Of a stretch of DNA of 64,000 bases, positions 54,279 to 63,671 are shown piece by piece. The stretch spans positions 124,001-188,000 of the forward strand of contig NZ_JAEINV010000003.1 of the NCBI RefSeq assembly GCF_016342705.1, read 5' to 3'. This DNA comes from Lutibacter sp. Its GTDB lineage: Bacteria > Bacteroidota > Bacteroidia > Flavobacteriales > Flavobacteriaceae. The position numbers and the translations under genes are program-made. Every line of letters begins with the position of its first letter. Position 1 is the first letter of the stretch. A model generated the notes under the pieces. The model made no database searches. It saw only the letters and a program-made list of their open reading frames with translations, and had not been told where the DNA came from.

Positions 54279-55778
54279 TTAATTTTTCCTCCAGAAGAAT
54301 GGCGTTAATAAAATTAAAACCGTAAATAATTCAAGTCTTCCTATTAGCATTAAAAATGAACAAAACCATTTAGCAGGTATAGTTAAATGTGCAAAATTAT
54401 CAACCGGACTAACAGAACCTACTGCAGGACCAATATTTCCTAAAGATGATGCGGCAGCTCCCATAGCTGATAAAAAATCTAATCCAAAAAAAGTTAATAA
54501 TAAACTGCTTACAATAAAAATAAGCATATACAATACAAAAAATGATAATATGTTGTAAATGATAGTTTTAGGAACGCTTCCGCCATCATACCTTACCGGA
54601 ATTATGGCGTTTGGATGCAATAATTTTTTAAATTCATAAAAACTACTTTTTATCATAATAATATGCCTAACAACTTTAATTCCACCACTAGTAGATCCAG
54701 CAGAGCCACCAATAAAAAAGAGTGAAAATATAATAGCTGTTACCATAGAATTCCACATAGTAAAATCTGCAGACACAAATCCTGTGGTGGTTAAAACGGA
54801 AACTACAGAAAAAGCGGCATGCCTAAATGCATTTTCGGTTTCTCCCCAAGTGTAAGCGTGTTGCAAACTAGTTTGTAAATCGGAATCTTGATAATTTACA
54901 ATTAAATAAGTAATTAAAAGAGTAACCCCAATTGTTCCAAAAAAGTAATACCTAAACTCTTCACTCTTAAAAACTTTTCTAATTTTTCCTTTTAAAGCAA
55001 AATAAGTAAGCACAAAATTTGCACCAGCAATAAACATAAAAATAATGATGATGTATTGAATGATAGGAAAAGAATCATAATGTGCAATACTTGCATTTTT
55101 TGTTGAAAAACCACCCGTGCTCATAGTTGCCATAGCGTGATTAATAGCATCAAACCAAGTCATTCCTGCAATTTTTAAAAGAAAAAATTCTGTAAATGTT
55201 AATATAAAATAAATTAACCAAAGTCTTTTAGCGGTTTCGGTAATTCTTGGATGCATTTTATCAGCTGATGGTCCTGGTGCTTCTGCCATAAATAATTGCA
55301 TACCACCAATTCCTAATAATGGTAAAATGGCAACTGTTAAAACAATAATTCCCATACCACCAATCCAATGTGTTGCACTTCGCCAAAATAAAATACCTTT
55401 TGGCATAGATTCTATATCTGTTAAAATAGAAGAACCTGTAGTTGAATACCCGGAAAGTGTTTCAAAAAAAGCATTGGTATATACGGGGATAGAGTTAGTG
55501 AATACATAAGGTAACGTTCCTGTAATGGTTAGCATTAACCATCCTAAAGTAACAATTAAATACCCTTCTTTTTTTCCAAGATTTTTTTTTGCATTTCTAT
55601 TAAAAAACCATAGAATAAAACCAATTACTATGGTGGTAAGTCCAGCTTGTAAAATTCCCCATTTTTCAGATTCACCGTAATACATGCTAAAAGGAACTGC
55701 AAACAGCATAAACATTCCATTTAACATAGAAGTTAATCCTAAAAAACTGATGATGATTTTAATATTAAGTCCTTTCAT
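54279..55778 (-). CDS. trkH: Trk/Ktr potassium uptake protein TrkH
   Basis: A 499-residue potassium channel-type transporter with ten or more helices and four pore loops: SGYSTTGSSI (about 100), STGGFSTKN (about 222), TTTGFVSAD (about 335) and SLGNIGPAVG (about 450). These supply the four selectivity-filter glycines. TrkH passes K+ under control of the cytoplasmic TrkA ring. trkA ends 3 bases before this start on the same strand, giving a complete two-gene uptake system. Confidence 0.95.
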   Translation of the reverse strand: MKGLNIKIIISFLGLTSMLNGMFMLFAVPFSMYYGESEKWGILQAGLTTIVIGFILWFFNRNAKKNLGKKEGYLIVTLGWLMLTITGTLPYVFTNSIPVYTNAFFETLSGYSTTGSSILTDIESMPKGILFWRSATHWIGGMGIIVLTVAILPLLGIGGMQLFMAEAPGPSADKMHPRITETAKRLWLIYFILTFTEFFLLKIAGMTWFDAINHAMATMSTGGFSTKNASIAHYDSFPIIQYIIIIFMFIAGANFVLTYFALKGKIRKVFKSEEFRYYFFGTIGVTLLITYLIVNYQDSDLQTSLQHAYTWGETENAFRHAAFSVVSVLTTTGFVSADFTMWNSMVTAIIFSLFFIGGSAGSTSGGIKVVRHIIMIKSSFYEFKKLLHPNAIIPVRYDGGSVPKTIIYNILSFFVLYMLIFIVSSLLLTFFGLDFLSAMGAAASSLGNIGPAVGSVSPVDNFAHLTIPAKWFCSFLMLIGRLELFTVLILLTPFFWRKN

Positions 55779-55781
55779 AAA

Positions 55782-57128
55782 TTAGTTAAACAGTTTCTCT
55801 ACTTTATGAATAGCTTCAGGCAAGCAAAATACAACAGCTTTGTCACCTGCTAAAATTTGAAAATTACCAAAAGTCATATGTGCTACTCCATTTCTAATGA
55901 CACCCCCAAAAACAGCTTTTTTGGAAATGTTTATATCTTTTACCAGTTTTTTTGTAACAAATGAATTTTCTTTTACTCTAAATTCTAAAACTTCAGCATC
56001 TACATTATGTAAATTGGCTAATTTTAAAACATCTCCTTTTCTCACGTGTTTAAATATAGCACTAGCAGCTAATAGTTTTTTATTTATAAGTGTATCTATA
56101 CCAATGGTTTGAGAAATATTAATGTAATCCATGTTTTCAACCAAGGCAATTGTTTTTTTAACACCCTTAGATTTTGCAACTAAGCACGACATAATGTTAG
56201 TTTCTGAATTTCCTGTTACAGCTACAAAAGCATCCATCTCAGAAATATTTTCTTCTTCTAAAAGTTCAACATTTCGTCCATCACCTTTTATAATTAAAGC
56301 ACTAGGAATTTTTTCGGCTATTTCTTTTGCGCGTTCTTTATTAATTTCAATTAATTTAATATTGAATTTATTATCACATAAACTTCGTGCAGCTTTTACC
56401 CCAATTTTACCACCACCTAAAATCATCACATCTTTAACTCCAAATTGGGTTTTCCCCATTAATTTGTAAAGTTTTTTAATACTTTCTTTTGGAGCAGAAA
56501 AATAAATTTGATCATCGGCTCTATACACTGTATTTCCTCTTGGAATGATAGTTTCGTCAGATTTTTCTGGTTTTATGGCAATTGTTATAAAATCTATATC
56601 CGAAAATTTTTCTCTCGCTTCTTGAACGGTTAAGTTTATAAGCGGCGAGTTATAGTCTAATGTACTTCCTAAAATATTTAAGGTGCCATTTTCAAATTGA
56701 ATGGTATCGTTAAACGCAGATTGATTTAATAACATTTTAATTTCATCAGCAGCTAATTCACCAGGAGAAATCATATTATCTATCCCTAATTCAACAAAAT
56801 CAATTTCAGAATTTTGGGTAAACTCGTGGTTAGAAATTCTAGCAATTGTTTTTTTAGCCCCCAATTTTTTTGCTAAAACAGCAATGGTAAAGTTGGTATT
56901 TTGAGATTCAGTAACCGCTAAAAAAATATCAGCTTTATCAATATTTATTTCTTTTAAAAGTTTTATGGAAGTAGCATCACCACGCTTGGTAATTACATCA
57001 ATATGGTTACTTGCGTACTCTAATTTTTCAGCATCTGTATCAACAAGGTAAATATCTTGCGATTCAAAAGAAAGAAGTTTTGCTAAATGAAATCCCACAT
57101 CTCCTGCACCAGCAATTATAATTTTCAT
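55782..57128 (-). CDS. trkA: Trk potassium uptake regulator TrkA
   Basis: A 448-residue cytoplasmic regulator with two RCK (KTN-TrkA_C) halves. The first nucleotide-binding fold is MKIIIAGAGDVGFHLAKLL at the N-terminus and the second is VMILGGGKIGVKAARSL (about 230). The ATG at 57128 is chosen because the longer frame from 57212 adds 28 residues before the Rossmann strand. It gates TrkH in response to NAD(H) or ATP/ADP. The region toward divergent radC carries overlapping promoters. Confidence 0.95.
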   Translation of the reverse strand: MKIIIAGAGDVGFHLAKLLSFESQDIYLVDTDAEKLEYASNHIDVITKRGDATSIKLLKEINIDKADIFLAVTESQNTNFTIAVLAKKLGAKKTIARISNHEFTQNSEIDFVELGIDNMISPGELAADEIKMLLNQSAFNDTIQFENGTLNILGSTLDYNSPLINLTVQEAREKFSDIDFITIAIKPEKSDETIIPRGNTVYRADDQIYFSAPKESIKKLYKLMGKTQFGVKDVMILGGGKIGVKAARSLCDNKFNIKLIEINKERAKEIAEKIPSALIIKGDGRNVELLEEENISEMDAFVAVTGNSETNIMSCLVAKSKGVKKTIALVENMDYINISQTIGIDTLINKKLLAASAIFKHVRKGDVLKLANLHNVDAEVLEFRVKENSFVTKKLVKDINISKKAVFGGVIRNGVAHMTFGNFQILAGDKAVVFCLPEAIHKVEKLFN

Positions 57129-57138
57129 ATATTGATTA

Positions 57139-57168
57139 TTTGTTACAAAGATATTACTCTTATCTTTG
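57139..57168 (+). promoter_or_regulatory. radC promoter (TTTG, 18 bp, TATCTTTG)
   Basis: TTTG at 57139-57142 and TATCTTTG at 57161-57168 match the Bacteroidota -33 and -7 elements with an 18-base spacer, about 17 bases before the radC ATG. Confidence 0.65.
57146..57153 (-). promoter_or_regulatory. trkA -7 element, inside the radC promoter
   Basis: The minus strand reads TATCTTTG, identical to the radC -7 element, forming an 8-bp inverted repeat with it around seven bases. It lies 18 bases before the trkA ATG. The two promoters overlap face to face, so one may limit the other. Confidence 0.55.
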
Positions 57169-57184
57169 ATAAAAAAATTTGCGT

Positions 57185-57883
57185 ATGAGATATGAAAATA
57201 ATTCAATATCAATTAAATACTGGGCGGAAGATGATAGGCCGCGTGAAAAATTGATTTTAAAAGGTAAAACAGCTTTGTCTGATGCTGAGTTAGTTGCAAT
57301 TTTAATAGGTTCAGGAAGTAAAAATGAAAGTGCGGTTAATTTGGCGAAAAGAATTTTAGCTTCTATTGATAATAATTTAAATAGTTTAGGAAAATTAACA
57401 GTTGAAGATTTACAAAAATTTAAAGGAATTGGTGAAGCAAAAGCCATTTCAATAATAACGGCATTGGAGTTAGGAAGGAGACGAAGACTAGAAGCAGCTT
57501 TGGAACTGCCAAAAATAAGTAGTAGTAAAGCTGTTTTTGATATTATGCAACCTATTATTGGTGAATTAAAGCACGAAGAATTTTGGGTCATTTATTTAAA
57601 TAATTCTAACAAGGTGTTGTATAAAGAACAATTAAGTAAAGGAGGTTTAACGGGTACATTAGTAGATGTTAGATTGGTGTTTAAAAAAGCACTGGATTTA
57701 TACGCTACAGCCATAATTTTGTGTCATAATCATCCGTCAGGAAAATTACAACCAAGCAATGCTGATAAATCAATTACACAAAAGTTGAAGCAAGCAGGAG
57801 AAACATTAGATATAAAAGTTTTAGACCATTTAATTGTTACTGAAAATGCTTATTTTAGCTTTGCTGATGAAAATATTCTTTAG
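57185..57883 (+). CDS. radC: RadC family JAB-domain protein
   Basis: A 232-residue RadC/MPN-domain protein. The ATG at 57185 is preferred to the TTG at 57179. An N-terminal helix-hairpin-helix (about 60-80, FKGIGEAKAISIITALELG) precedes the JAMM motif HNHPSGKLQPSNAD (about 180-193), with the zinc ligands intact. Despite the historic name, RadC is not clearly a repair enzyme; JAMM domains are metallopeptidase-like. It starts a plus-strand run, divergent from trkA. Confidence 0.92.
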   Translation: MRYENNSISIKYWAEDDRPREKLILKGKTALSDAELVAILIGSGSKNESAVNLAKRILASIDNNLNSLGKLTVEDLQKFKGIGEAKAISIITALELGRRRRLEAALELPKISSSKAVFDIMQPIIGELKHEEFWVIYLNNSNKVLYKEQLSKGGLTGTLVDVRLVFKKALDLYATAIILCHNHPSGKLQPSNADKSITQKLKQAGETLDIKVLDHLIVTENAYFSFADENIL

Positions 57884-57952
57884 CGAATAAAATACTTTTA
57901 CAAATTATGAGTTTTGATTTAATTTAAGACAAATAACCAACTATTTAAAAAG

Positions 57953-59245
57953 ATGCTCCTAGTTTATACACACAAAATTACACCAAGACTCAATTATATT
58001 TTTAAACATATTTTTGTTAGAATATTACAAATTCCAGTAAGTTTTACCACCAAAGTTGAAGAGTTTGTGGTTCATAGCGGGCCAAAAATAACGTATTCAA
58101 AATCACCCTTAGGTTCGGAGTTTTTTATAAGAAGTCATGATATTTTATTTGAACAAGGAATTAATGATATAGATATTAAGGTGTTAACATGGGATACTAT
58201 TCCTTGTTTTTTTCCTGCAGGTGAATTTTCATCAATTCCTTATGATATTTTTGCAGCAAGTTTTTATTTAATTAGCAGATATGAAGAATATTTACCTCAC
58301 GTGAGAGATATTCATGAACGATTTCCATCAAATGAAAGTTTAGCTTTTGAAAATGGATTTTTAGAAAAACCAGTAGTAGATATTTGGGCATTTAAATTTT
58401 TAGAGCTGTTAAAAGAAAAGTTTCCAAATTATACGTATAAAGAGAGGTCATTTAATATGATATCAACGATAGATGTTGATATTGCGTTTTCATACAAAAA
58501 CAAAGGAGTTATAAGAACTTTTGGAGGGTTTTTTAAAGACTTTGTTCAATTTAGATTTGTAAATATTTGGTATAGATTATTAACAATTCTTAATTTTAGA
58601 CAAGACCCATATGATACCTTCTCCGAAATTTTAAAAATTAAAAAAGAATTAAACTTAACCACACTTTTTTTCTTTTTAGTGGGCGATTATACCACGTTTG
58701 ATAAAAATATTTCCTCTTCAAATAATAAATATAGGTCATTGGTAAAATCTGTTGCAGACTATGCTAAAATTGGATTGCATCCATCATATTATTCTCATAC
58801 AGATGCCGCTCTTTTAAAGAAAGAAAAGCTGCGTTTAGAAAATATAATTAATACACCAATAACTTTTTCTAGACAGCATTATTTACGGTTAAGCATTCCA
58901 GAAACTTATCAAAATTTAATTGATTTAGATATTGAAGAAGATTACACCATGGGTTATGCAAGAGTTGTTGGATTTAGAGCCAGTACTTGTACGCCTTTTT
59001 ATTTTTATGATCTTGATTTTGAAATTCAAACACCTTTAAAATTGTACCCATTTGCATTTATGGACGGAACTTTAAAAGATTATATGAAATTAACCAATGA
59101 AGAAAGTTTAGCCAAAATATTACAATTAAAAGATGAAGTTCAAAAGGTAAATGGTACGTTTATTAGCTTGTTTCATAACAATACATTGAGTGAAAATGAG
59201 GAGTGGAAAGGATGGAGTACCATTTATAAACAAATGTTGAGTTAA
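57953..59245 (+). CDS. Polysaccharide deacetylase-like protein (DUF7033 plus NodB-like)
   Basis: A 430-residue protein. The N-terminal third (about 1-125) matches the DUF7033 pattern (KVLTWDTIPCFF, ASFYLISRYEEYLP). The rest is a NodB-like barrel: ISTIDVDIAFSY (about 165, with the metal-binding Asp pair), GLHPSYYSHTD (about 276, HxxxxH-like) and SRQHYLRLS (about 302). It probably trims acetyl groups from a surface glycan; donor unknown. It precedes a FemAB/GNAT-like gene by 4 bases and lies near an acyltransferase and a flippase, so it belongs to a surface-polysaccharide group. Confidence 0.8.
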   Translation: MLLVYTHKITPRLNYIFKHIFVRILQIPVSFTTKVEEFVVHSGPKITYSKSPLGSEFFIRSHDILFEQGINDIDIKVLTWDTIPCFFPAGEFSSIPYDIFAASFYLISRYEEYLPHVRDIHERFPSNESLAFENGFLEKPVVDIWAFKFLELLKEKFPNYTYKERSFNMISTIDVDIAFSYKNKGVIRTFGGFFKDFVQFRFVNIWYRLLTILNFRQDPYDTFSEILKIKKELNLTTLFFFLVGDYTTFDKNISSSNNKYRSLVKSVADYAKIGLHPSYYSHTDAALLKKEKLRLENIINTPITFSRQHYLRLSIPETYQNLIDLDIEEDYTMGYARVVGFRASTCTPFYFYDLDFEIQTPLKLYPFAFMDGTLKDYMKLTNEESLAKILQLKDEVQKVNGTFISLFHNNTLSENEEWKGWSTIYKQMLS

Positions 59246-59249
59246 CCGC

Positions 59250-60128
59250 ATGATTCAATATTTAAAGAACAATGAAATTGATTTTAAGAAGTATGATGCT
59301 TGTATTGAATCAGCAATAAATTCTCGAATTTATGCGTATAGTTGGTATTTAAATTGCGTAGCCGATAATTGGGATGCATTGGTGTTGAATGATTATGAAG
59401 CTGTGATGCCATTACCGTGGCGACAAAAATATTTTATAAAGTATATTTATCCACCAGCTTGGACTCAGCAATTAGGTGTTTTTTCAAGTGCTGAGGTACA
59501 TGAAACACTTATGGAGGAGTTTGTAAATTCTATTCCTAAAAAATTTAAAAAAATTACCATTCAGTTTAATTCTCAAAACAATGTGAGTTTAATAAAAACT
59601 GAAAAGAGAATCAATTATGTATTGGATTTGAATAAGCCTTATGAAACACTTCTTAAAAGTTTTAGGAAGGATAGAAAATACCGTCTAAATCAAATTAATA
59701 ATAAAAAATTTATTATTAAAAACACTACCATTGATGAGCTTATTTTGCTCGGAAAAATCGATTATTCATATTTAAAAATTGAAAATAAAAGTTATCAGAA
59801 CTTAAAAAGTCTTTCAGAAATAGTTTTAATTAATGATTCGGGTTTTTTATTAGGTGTTTATGATGCTAATAATCATTTTTTAGGAGGTTCAATGTTTTTA
59901 AAGGATAATACGAGGGTAACCTATTTGTATTCCGTTGCTACTGAAATGGGCAAGAAAAATCACGTAATTAGTTTAGTTTTAGCCAATGTAATTAAAGAGT
60001 TTTCATTAAGCAATTTTGTATTAGATTTTGAAGGTTCTATGATAAAGGGGATTTCAAGTTTTTATAAAAGTTTTGGGGGGAAAACGGAAGAGTATTCTAG
60101 TTTTCAAAAATCAATTCAATTATTTTAG
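59250..60128 (+). CDS. GNAT/FemAB-like acyltransferase
   Basis: A 292-residue protein of the FemAB-type GNAT group. The N-terminal part has YSWYLNCVADNWDALV (about 31) and VMPLPWRQKYFIKYIYPPAW; the C-terminal part holds FRKDRKYRLNQI (about 140) and the acetyl-CoA-fold core GVYDANNHFLGGSMFL (about 205). It would transfer an acyl or aminoacyl group in envelope glycan synthesis. It is coupled to the deacetylase-like gene and overlaps the convergent hexapeptide acyltransferase by 9 bases. Confidence 0.75.
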   Translation: MIQYLKNNEIDFKKYDACIESAINSRIYAYSWYLNCVADNWDALVLNDYEAVMPLPWRQKYFIKYIYPPAWTQQLGVFSSAEVHETLMEEFVNSIPKKFKKITIQFNSQNNVSLIKTEKRINYVLDLNKPYETLLKSFRKDRKYRLNQINNKKFIIKNTTIDELILLGKIDYSYLKIENKSYQNLKSLSEIVLINDSGFLLGVYDANNHFLGGSMFLKDNTRVTYLYSVATEMGKKNHVISLVLANVIKEFSLSNFVLDFEGSMIKGISSFYKSFGGKTEEYSSFQKSIQLF

Positions 60129-60737
60129 AAATTCTGAGTAAATTTTAGGGATTTTTTTATTAAATATAATTTTAGAAAAATCTTCTATATACTCCTCCTT
60201 TTTTTTGATTACTTGACAAGGATTACCAAAAGCAATTGAGTTTGAGGGAATATCCTTTACAACGACACTTCCTGCTCCAATTACCACGTTATTACCAATT
60301 TCTACGCTTGGCAAAACAATACTATTTGCACCAATCCAAACATTATCACCAATAATAATAGGACTGCATTTAACATGTTTTCTAAAATTAGAAGTATCAT
60401 GGTTTGATGAAATTATTTTTACACCAGGACCTAATTCAATGTTGTTTCCAAAAAAAATTCCGTTTGTAGCTTGAATATAATTGTTTAAATTATCCCCAGG
60501 ATCGCATAAAATGCCTTTTTTTATATTTTGATGATCTATTACCTTTGAAGTGAAATGTACTGGCCATTTTACTTTGGGATTTAATCTAAATAGCTTTTGT
60601 GGAATTAAATAATGAAAAAATAGGACACGATATTTTATGTAATCATATTTTGGTCTGTAATATTCTGGATAGGCTAAATTAATAATCCATCCAAAAATAA
60701 GGAAATCAATTTTTTTAAATTTAGTCGTTTTATTCAT
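60120..60737 (-). CDS. Hexapeptide-repeat O-acetyltransferase
   Basis: A 205-residue left-handed beta-helix acyltransferase. Hexapeptide turns run from about 75 to 175 (FFGNNIELGPGVKI, IIIGDNVWIGANSIVLPS, VEIGNNVVIGAGSVV, then IAFGNPCQVI), with a catalytic His in SSNHDT (about 112). It is similar to maltose/serine O-acetyltransferase-type enzymes used on surface polysaccharides. The flippase gene ends 1 base before its start, so the two are one unit. Confidence 0.88.
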   Translation of the reverse strand: MNKTTKFKKIDFLIFGWIINLAYPEYYRPKYDYIKYRVLFFHYLIPQKLFRLNPKVKWPVHFTSKVIDHQNIKKGILCDPGDNLNNYIQATNGIFFGNNIELGPGVKIISSNHDTSNFRKHVKCSPIIIGDNVWIGANSIVLPSVEIGNNVVIGAGSVVVKDIPSNSIAFGNPCQVIKKKEEYIEDFSKIIFNKKIPKIYSEFLK

Positions 60738-60738
60738 G

Positions 60739-61995
60739 TTATGACTTTAATTCTTTTAATCTCTTCATGAAATAAATTAGCAATGCAATATATCCAAGAC
60801 CACCAAATATAGATAGAAAAATAATTGTATTTATTAAGCTATTACTTAAATAGCCAAATAAAATAGCTGCTAAATTTACAAATAATAAGTAACTGTTAAA
60901 TATTAAGCTCACATGATTCTTATTGAGTACAATTATAATATTACTGATTGGATTAAACGATGACCTTGCTAATATTAAAAATGATAATATTAAAGTGTAT
61001 AGCCTTAAGTCATCCCAATTTTTATCAAATAAAAGTTCTAAAAAGTAAATTCCAATAGTATTTATTAAAATTATAAATATAATCATTATCACTATGTTTG
61101 TTAATACTATTTTTTTTGTTAAAGCAAATAAGTTTTCTTTTGAGGTGTAAAACATTTCAGAAGATTTTTGATAATATACTTGTGAAATTGATGATGAAAT
61201 TAAAAAAAGGGGTGTGCCTAATAACTTTAAACTTAAGAAGTAAACACCTGAATCATTTAAATTAAAATAGGTAACTATTAAAATTGGCATTAAGTTAATA
61301 GCGAGGCTATTAATAAGAGTTGAAGGGAAATTATATTTTAAAATTGATTTACTTGTTTTGATGCTATTTTTTAATTGTTCAATATCAATTTTATTAAAGT
61401 ACTTTTTGTTTTTCTTTAAATAATAAATATTTATAATAAATATTGAAAGAATGTTACCAACCACCAGCCCTGATAAATTAAATCTAACAAATAATGCAAG
61501 CTGAAAACAAATGTTAAAAATAACAATAAGTACTTTGGCATTTGAAATTGGTATAAACTTTTTTCTAAATGTAAAAAAAGACTCATGAATTTTATTAAAA
61601 GAGAATATAATTGAGGCTAAAATAGAAAGAGATATAACACTCAAGTTTAATGATGTTAAATCAAAAAACTGAACTAAAAAAATATAAATAATAAATGAAA
61701 TAAATGCCATTATTAAACTAATAATAAAAAGAGAGTTCATTAAGTTTTTACTTTCATTTTTGTTTTTTATAGTAATTATTAGATTATCTAACTGAAGTGT
61801 GTTTATTATAGTCAAGACACTTGAAATACTAATAAATAGACCAAAAAATCCATAAGCTTCAGAGCCATAAATTTTTGCTAAATAGATAGATCCAATAACG
61901 CCAATTATTTGGGCAATTATAGTTCCTCTAAACATTGAAAGAATATCCTTTTGAAAAGATGTTATTTTTATATTTTTGAAATGATTTAACACCAA
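60739..61995 (-). CDS. Wzx-like polysaccharide flippase (MATE/MOP superfamily)
   Basis: A 418-residue membrane protein with about 12 helices throughout. Opening FRGTIIAQIIGVIGSIYLAKIYG is the usual first helix pair of Wzx/RfbX flippases, with YGSEAYGFFGLFISISSV next. It would move lipid-linked glycan units across the inner membrane. It heads a two-gene unit with the acetyltransferase, divergent from yjjG. Donor specificity cannot be read. Confidence 0.88.
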   Translation of the reverse strand: MVLNHFKNIKITSFQKDILSMFRGTIIAQIIGVIGSIYLAKIYGSEAYGFFGLFISISSVLTIINTLQLDNLIITIKNKNESKNLMNSLFIISLIMAFISFIIYIFLVQFFDLTSLNLSVISLSILASIIFSFNKIHESFFTFRKKFIPISNAKVLIVIFNICFQLALFVRFNLSGLVVGNILSIFIINIYYLKKNKKYFNKIDIEQLKNSIKTSKSILKYNFPSTLINSLAINLMPILIVTYFNLNDSGVYFLSLKLLGTPLFLISSSISQVYYQKSSEMFYTSKENLFALTKKIVLTNIVIMIIFIILINTIGIYFLELLFDKNWDDLRLYTLILSFLILARSSFNPISNIIIVLNKNHVSLIFNSYLLFVNLAAILFGYLSNSLINTIIFLSIFGGLGYIALLIYFMKRLKELKS

Positions 61996-62067
61996 AATAT
62001 TTTTTTCAAATATACTTTAAATTAAAATCATATATTCAAAATCAATTAATATTGATATTTTTACCCT

Positions 62068-62751
62068 ATGAACAACATCAAACACATATTTTTCGATTTA
62101 GATCACACACTTTGGGATTTTGAAACCAATTCAGATATTGCATTTGAAGCCATTTTTAAAAAATATGGCGTAAATGCCAGTTTAGAAAAGTTTTTAAATT
62201 ATTACCGTAGTATTAATGAAAACTATTGGAAACTATACAGAGAAGAACGTATTAGTAAAGAAGAGTTGCGTATTGGTAGGTTAAGAGATGCATTTGCCAA
62301 AATTAAGTATCAAGTAGATATGGAATTAATTGATAATTTATCAGTTGATTATATTGAATACCTCCCAAAAAACAATCAACTTTTTGATGGTACGTTTGAA
62401 ATTTTAGAACATTTAAAGCCTAATTATAAATTGCATATTATTACCAACGGTTTTAATGAAGTGCAATTTAAAAAAATTGAAAATTCGGGTTTAACAAAAT
62501 ATTTCGATAAAACAATAACTTCTGAAGAAGCAGGTGTAAAAAAACCAAACCCTGTTATTTTTGAATATGCTTTAAAACAAACCAATGCGATTTCATCAGA
62601 ATCTATTATGATTGGTGATAATTGGGAAGCCGATATCATGGGTGCAAAAAATGTTGGTTTTGATGTAATTTATTGTAATTTTAATTCAAAACCAGTGAGT
62701 GAAAATATAAAATCAGTTTCAAAATTAATAGAAATAAAACAATACTTATAA
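62068..62751 (+). CDS. yjjG: YjjG-type noncanonical pyrimidine nucleotidase (HAD hydrolase)
   Basis: A 227-residue HAD phosphatase. Motif I is FFDLDHTLWDF (about 9, nucleophile Asp), motif II ITNGFNEVQ (about 132), Lys in GVKKPNPVIFEYA (about 158) and motif IV MIGDNWEADIMGAKN (about 184). The opening and length fit YjjG, which dephosphorylates non-standard pyrimidine nucleotides and guards the nucleotide pool. The next gene starts 2 bases after its stop, so they are likely co-transcribed. Confidence 0.92.
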   Translation: MNNIKHIFFDLDHTLWDFETNSDIAFEAIFKKYGVNASLEKFLNYYRSINENYWKLYREERISKEELRIGRLRDAFAKIKYQVDMELIDNLSVDYIEYLPKNNQLFDGTFEILEHLKPNYKLHIITNGFNEVQFKKIENSGLTKYFDKTITSEEAGVKKPNPVIFEYALKQTNAISSESIMIGDNWEADIMGAKNVGFDVIYCNFNSKPVSENIKSVSKLIEIKQYL

Positions 62752-62753
62752 AA

Positions 62754-63671
62754 ATGAAAAAATCTTTCTTAATTGTAACTTTTATAATGGCTATTTCAGC
62801 TGTGAGTTACGCACAAAAAAACAATCTTAATAGTTATAAATATATACTAGTACCTGCACAATATGAATTTCAAAAAAGTGAAGATGCATACCAAGTAAAT
62901 TCATTAACCAAATTTTTATTTAACCGAGCTGGTTTTACTGTATTTATGACCAATGAAACCATACCAGCTGAATTGGCAAATAATTCGTGTATGGCTTTAA
63001 AAGCAATGGTAGTAAACAATTCCGGAATGTTACGTACCAAAATGCAATTAAAGTTAGTAGATTGTTACAATAATGTAGTGTATTTAACAGAAGAAGGAAA
63101 TTCTAAAGAAAAAGAATATCAAAAAGCATATCATGAGGCAATTAGAGAGGCATTTGAAGAAATTGAAGCATTAAATTATGAATATAATAAGCCACAAATA
63201 GAAACAAAACAAGAGGTGAAGGTGGTTGAAACAGCACTTCCAAAACCAATTGTAAAAGAAGTTGTTGAGGCTGTAGATGATATTCAAAAAGTGGTGGTTG
63301 TTGAAGAAAAGATAGAAACAACACAGGCAATAAAAGTGGTAGCACCTATTATTGAAAAAAAGAAAACAATAACAAAACCAATTCAAGAAGAAATTAAAGA
63401 AATTGAAATTAAACCAGTAGTAGCAATTGAAGGAACATACGAAGTTGAAAAGTGGGGGAGCTGTAAAATTTTAAAAACAGATGAAGGCTATGCATTTACC
63501 GCAGGCGATGAAAACTTTGAATTTGCAGTAGTATATCCAACTTCAAAACCAACTATTTTTATTATTAAATATGCGGCGTACAAACAACCTCAAATGTTAG
63601 AATTAAGCGCAGATGGTAGTTTAAAAGTAGATAGTGCTACAGGAATAAAAACATATAAAAGAGTGCGTTAG
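62754..63671 (+). CDS. Exported protein of unknown function
   Basis: A 305-residue protein with signal peptide MKKSFLIVTFIMAISAVSYA. The first domain (about 22-140) is mixed alpha/beta (YKYILVPAQYEFQKSEDAYQ, LFNRAGFTVFMT). A K/V/E-rich low-complexity linker follows (about 145-220) and a beta-rich C-domain (about 225-305) starts EGTYEVEKWGSCKILKT. I do not recognise it; similar two-domain envelope proteins are common in Flavobacteriaceae. It is coupled to yjjG and its stop overlaps that of rarA by 4 bases. Confidence 0.75.
   Translation: MKKSFLIVTFIMAISAVSYAQKNNLNSYKYILVPAQYEFQKSEDAYQVNSLTKFLFNRAGFTVFMTNETIPAELANNSCMALKAMVVNNSGMLRTKMQLKLVDCYNNVVYLTEEGNSKEKEYQKAYHEAIREAFEEIEALNYEYNKPQIETKQEVKVVETALPKPIVKEVVEAVDDIQKVVVVEEKIETTQAIKVVAPIIEKKKTITKPIQEEIKEIEIKPVVAIEGTYEVEKWGSCKILKTDEGYAFTAGDENFEFAVVYPTSKPTIFIIKYAAYKQPQMLELSADGSLKVDSATGIKTYKRVR

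Noticed and set aside
57129-57212. 28-residue N-terminal extension of TrkA
   Set aside because: It spans the divergent promoters and precedes the Rossmann strand that begins every TrkA.
63142-63386. Two frames opposite the exported protein gene, rich in Leu, Phe and Cys
   Set aside because: They mirror the K/V/E-rich linker of the real gene and have the skewed composition of a reverse-strand shadow.
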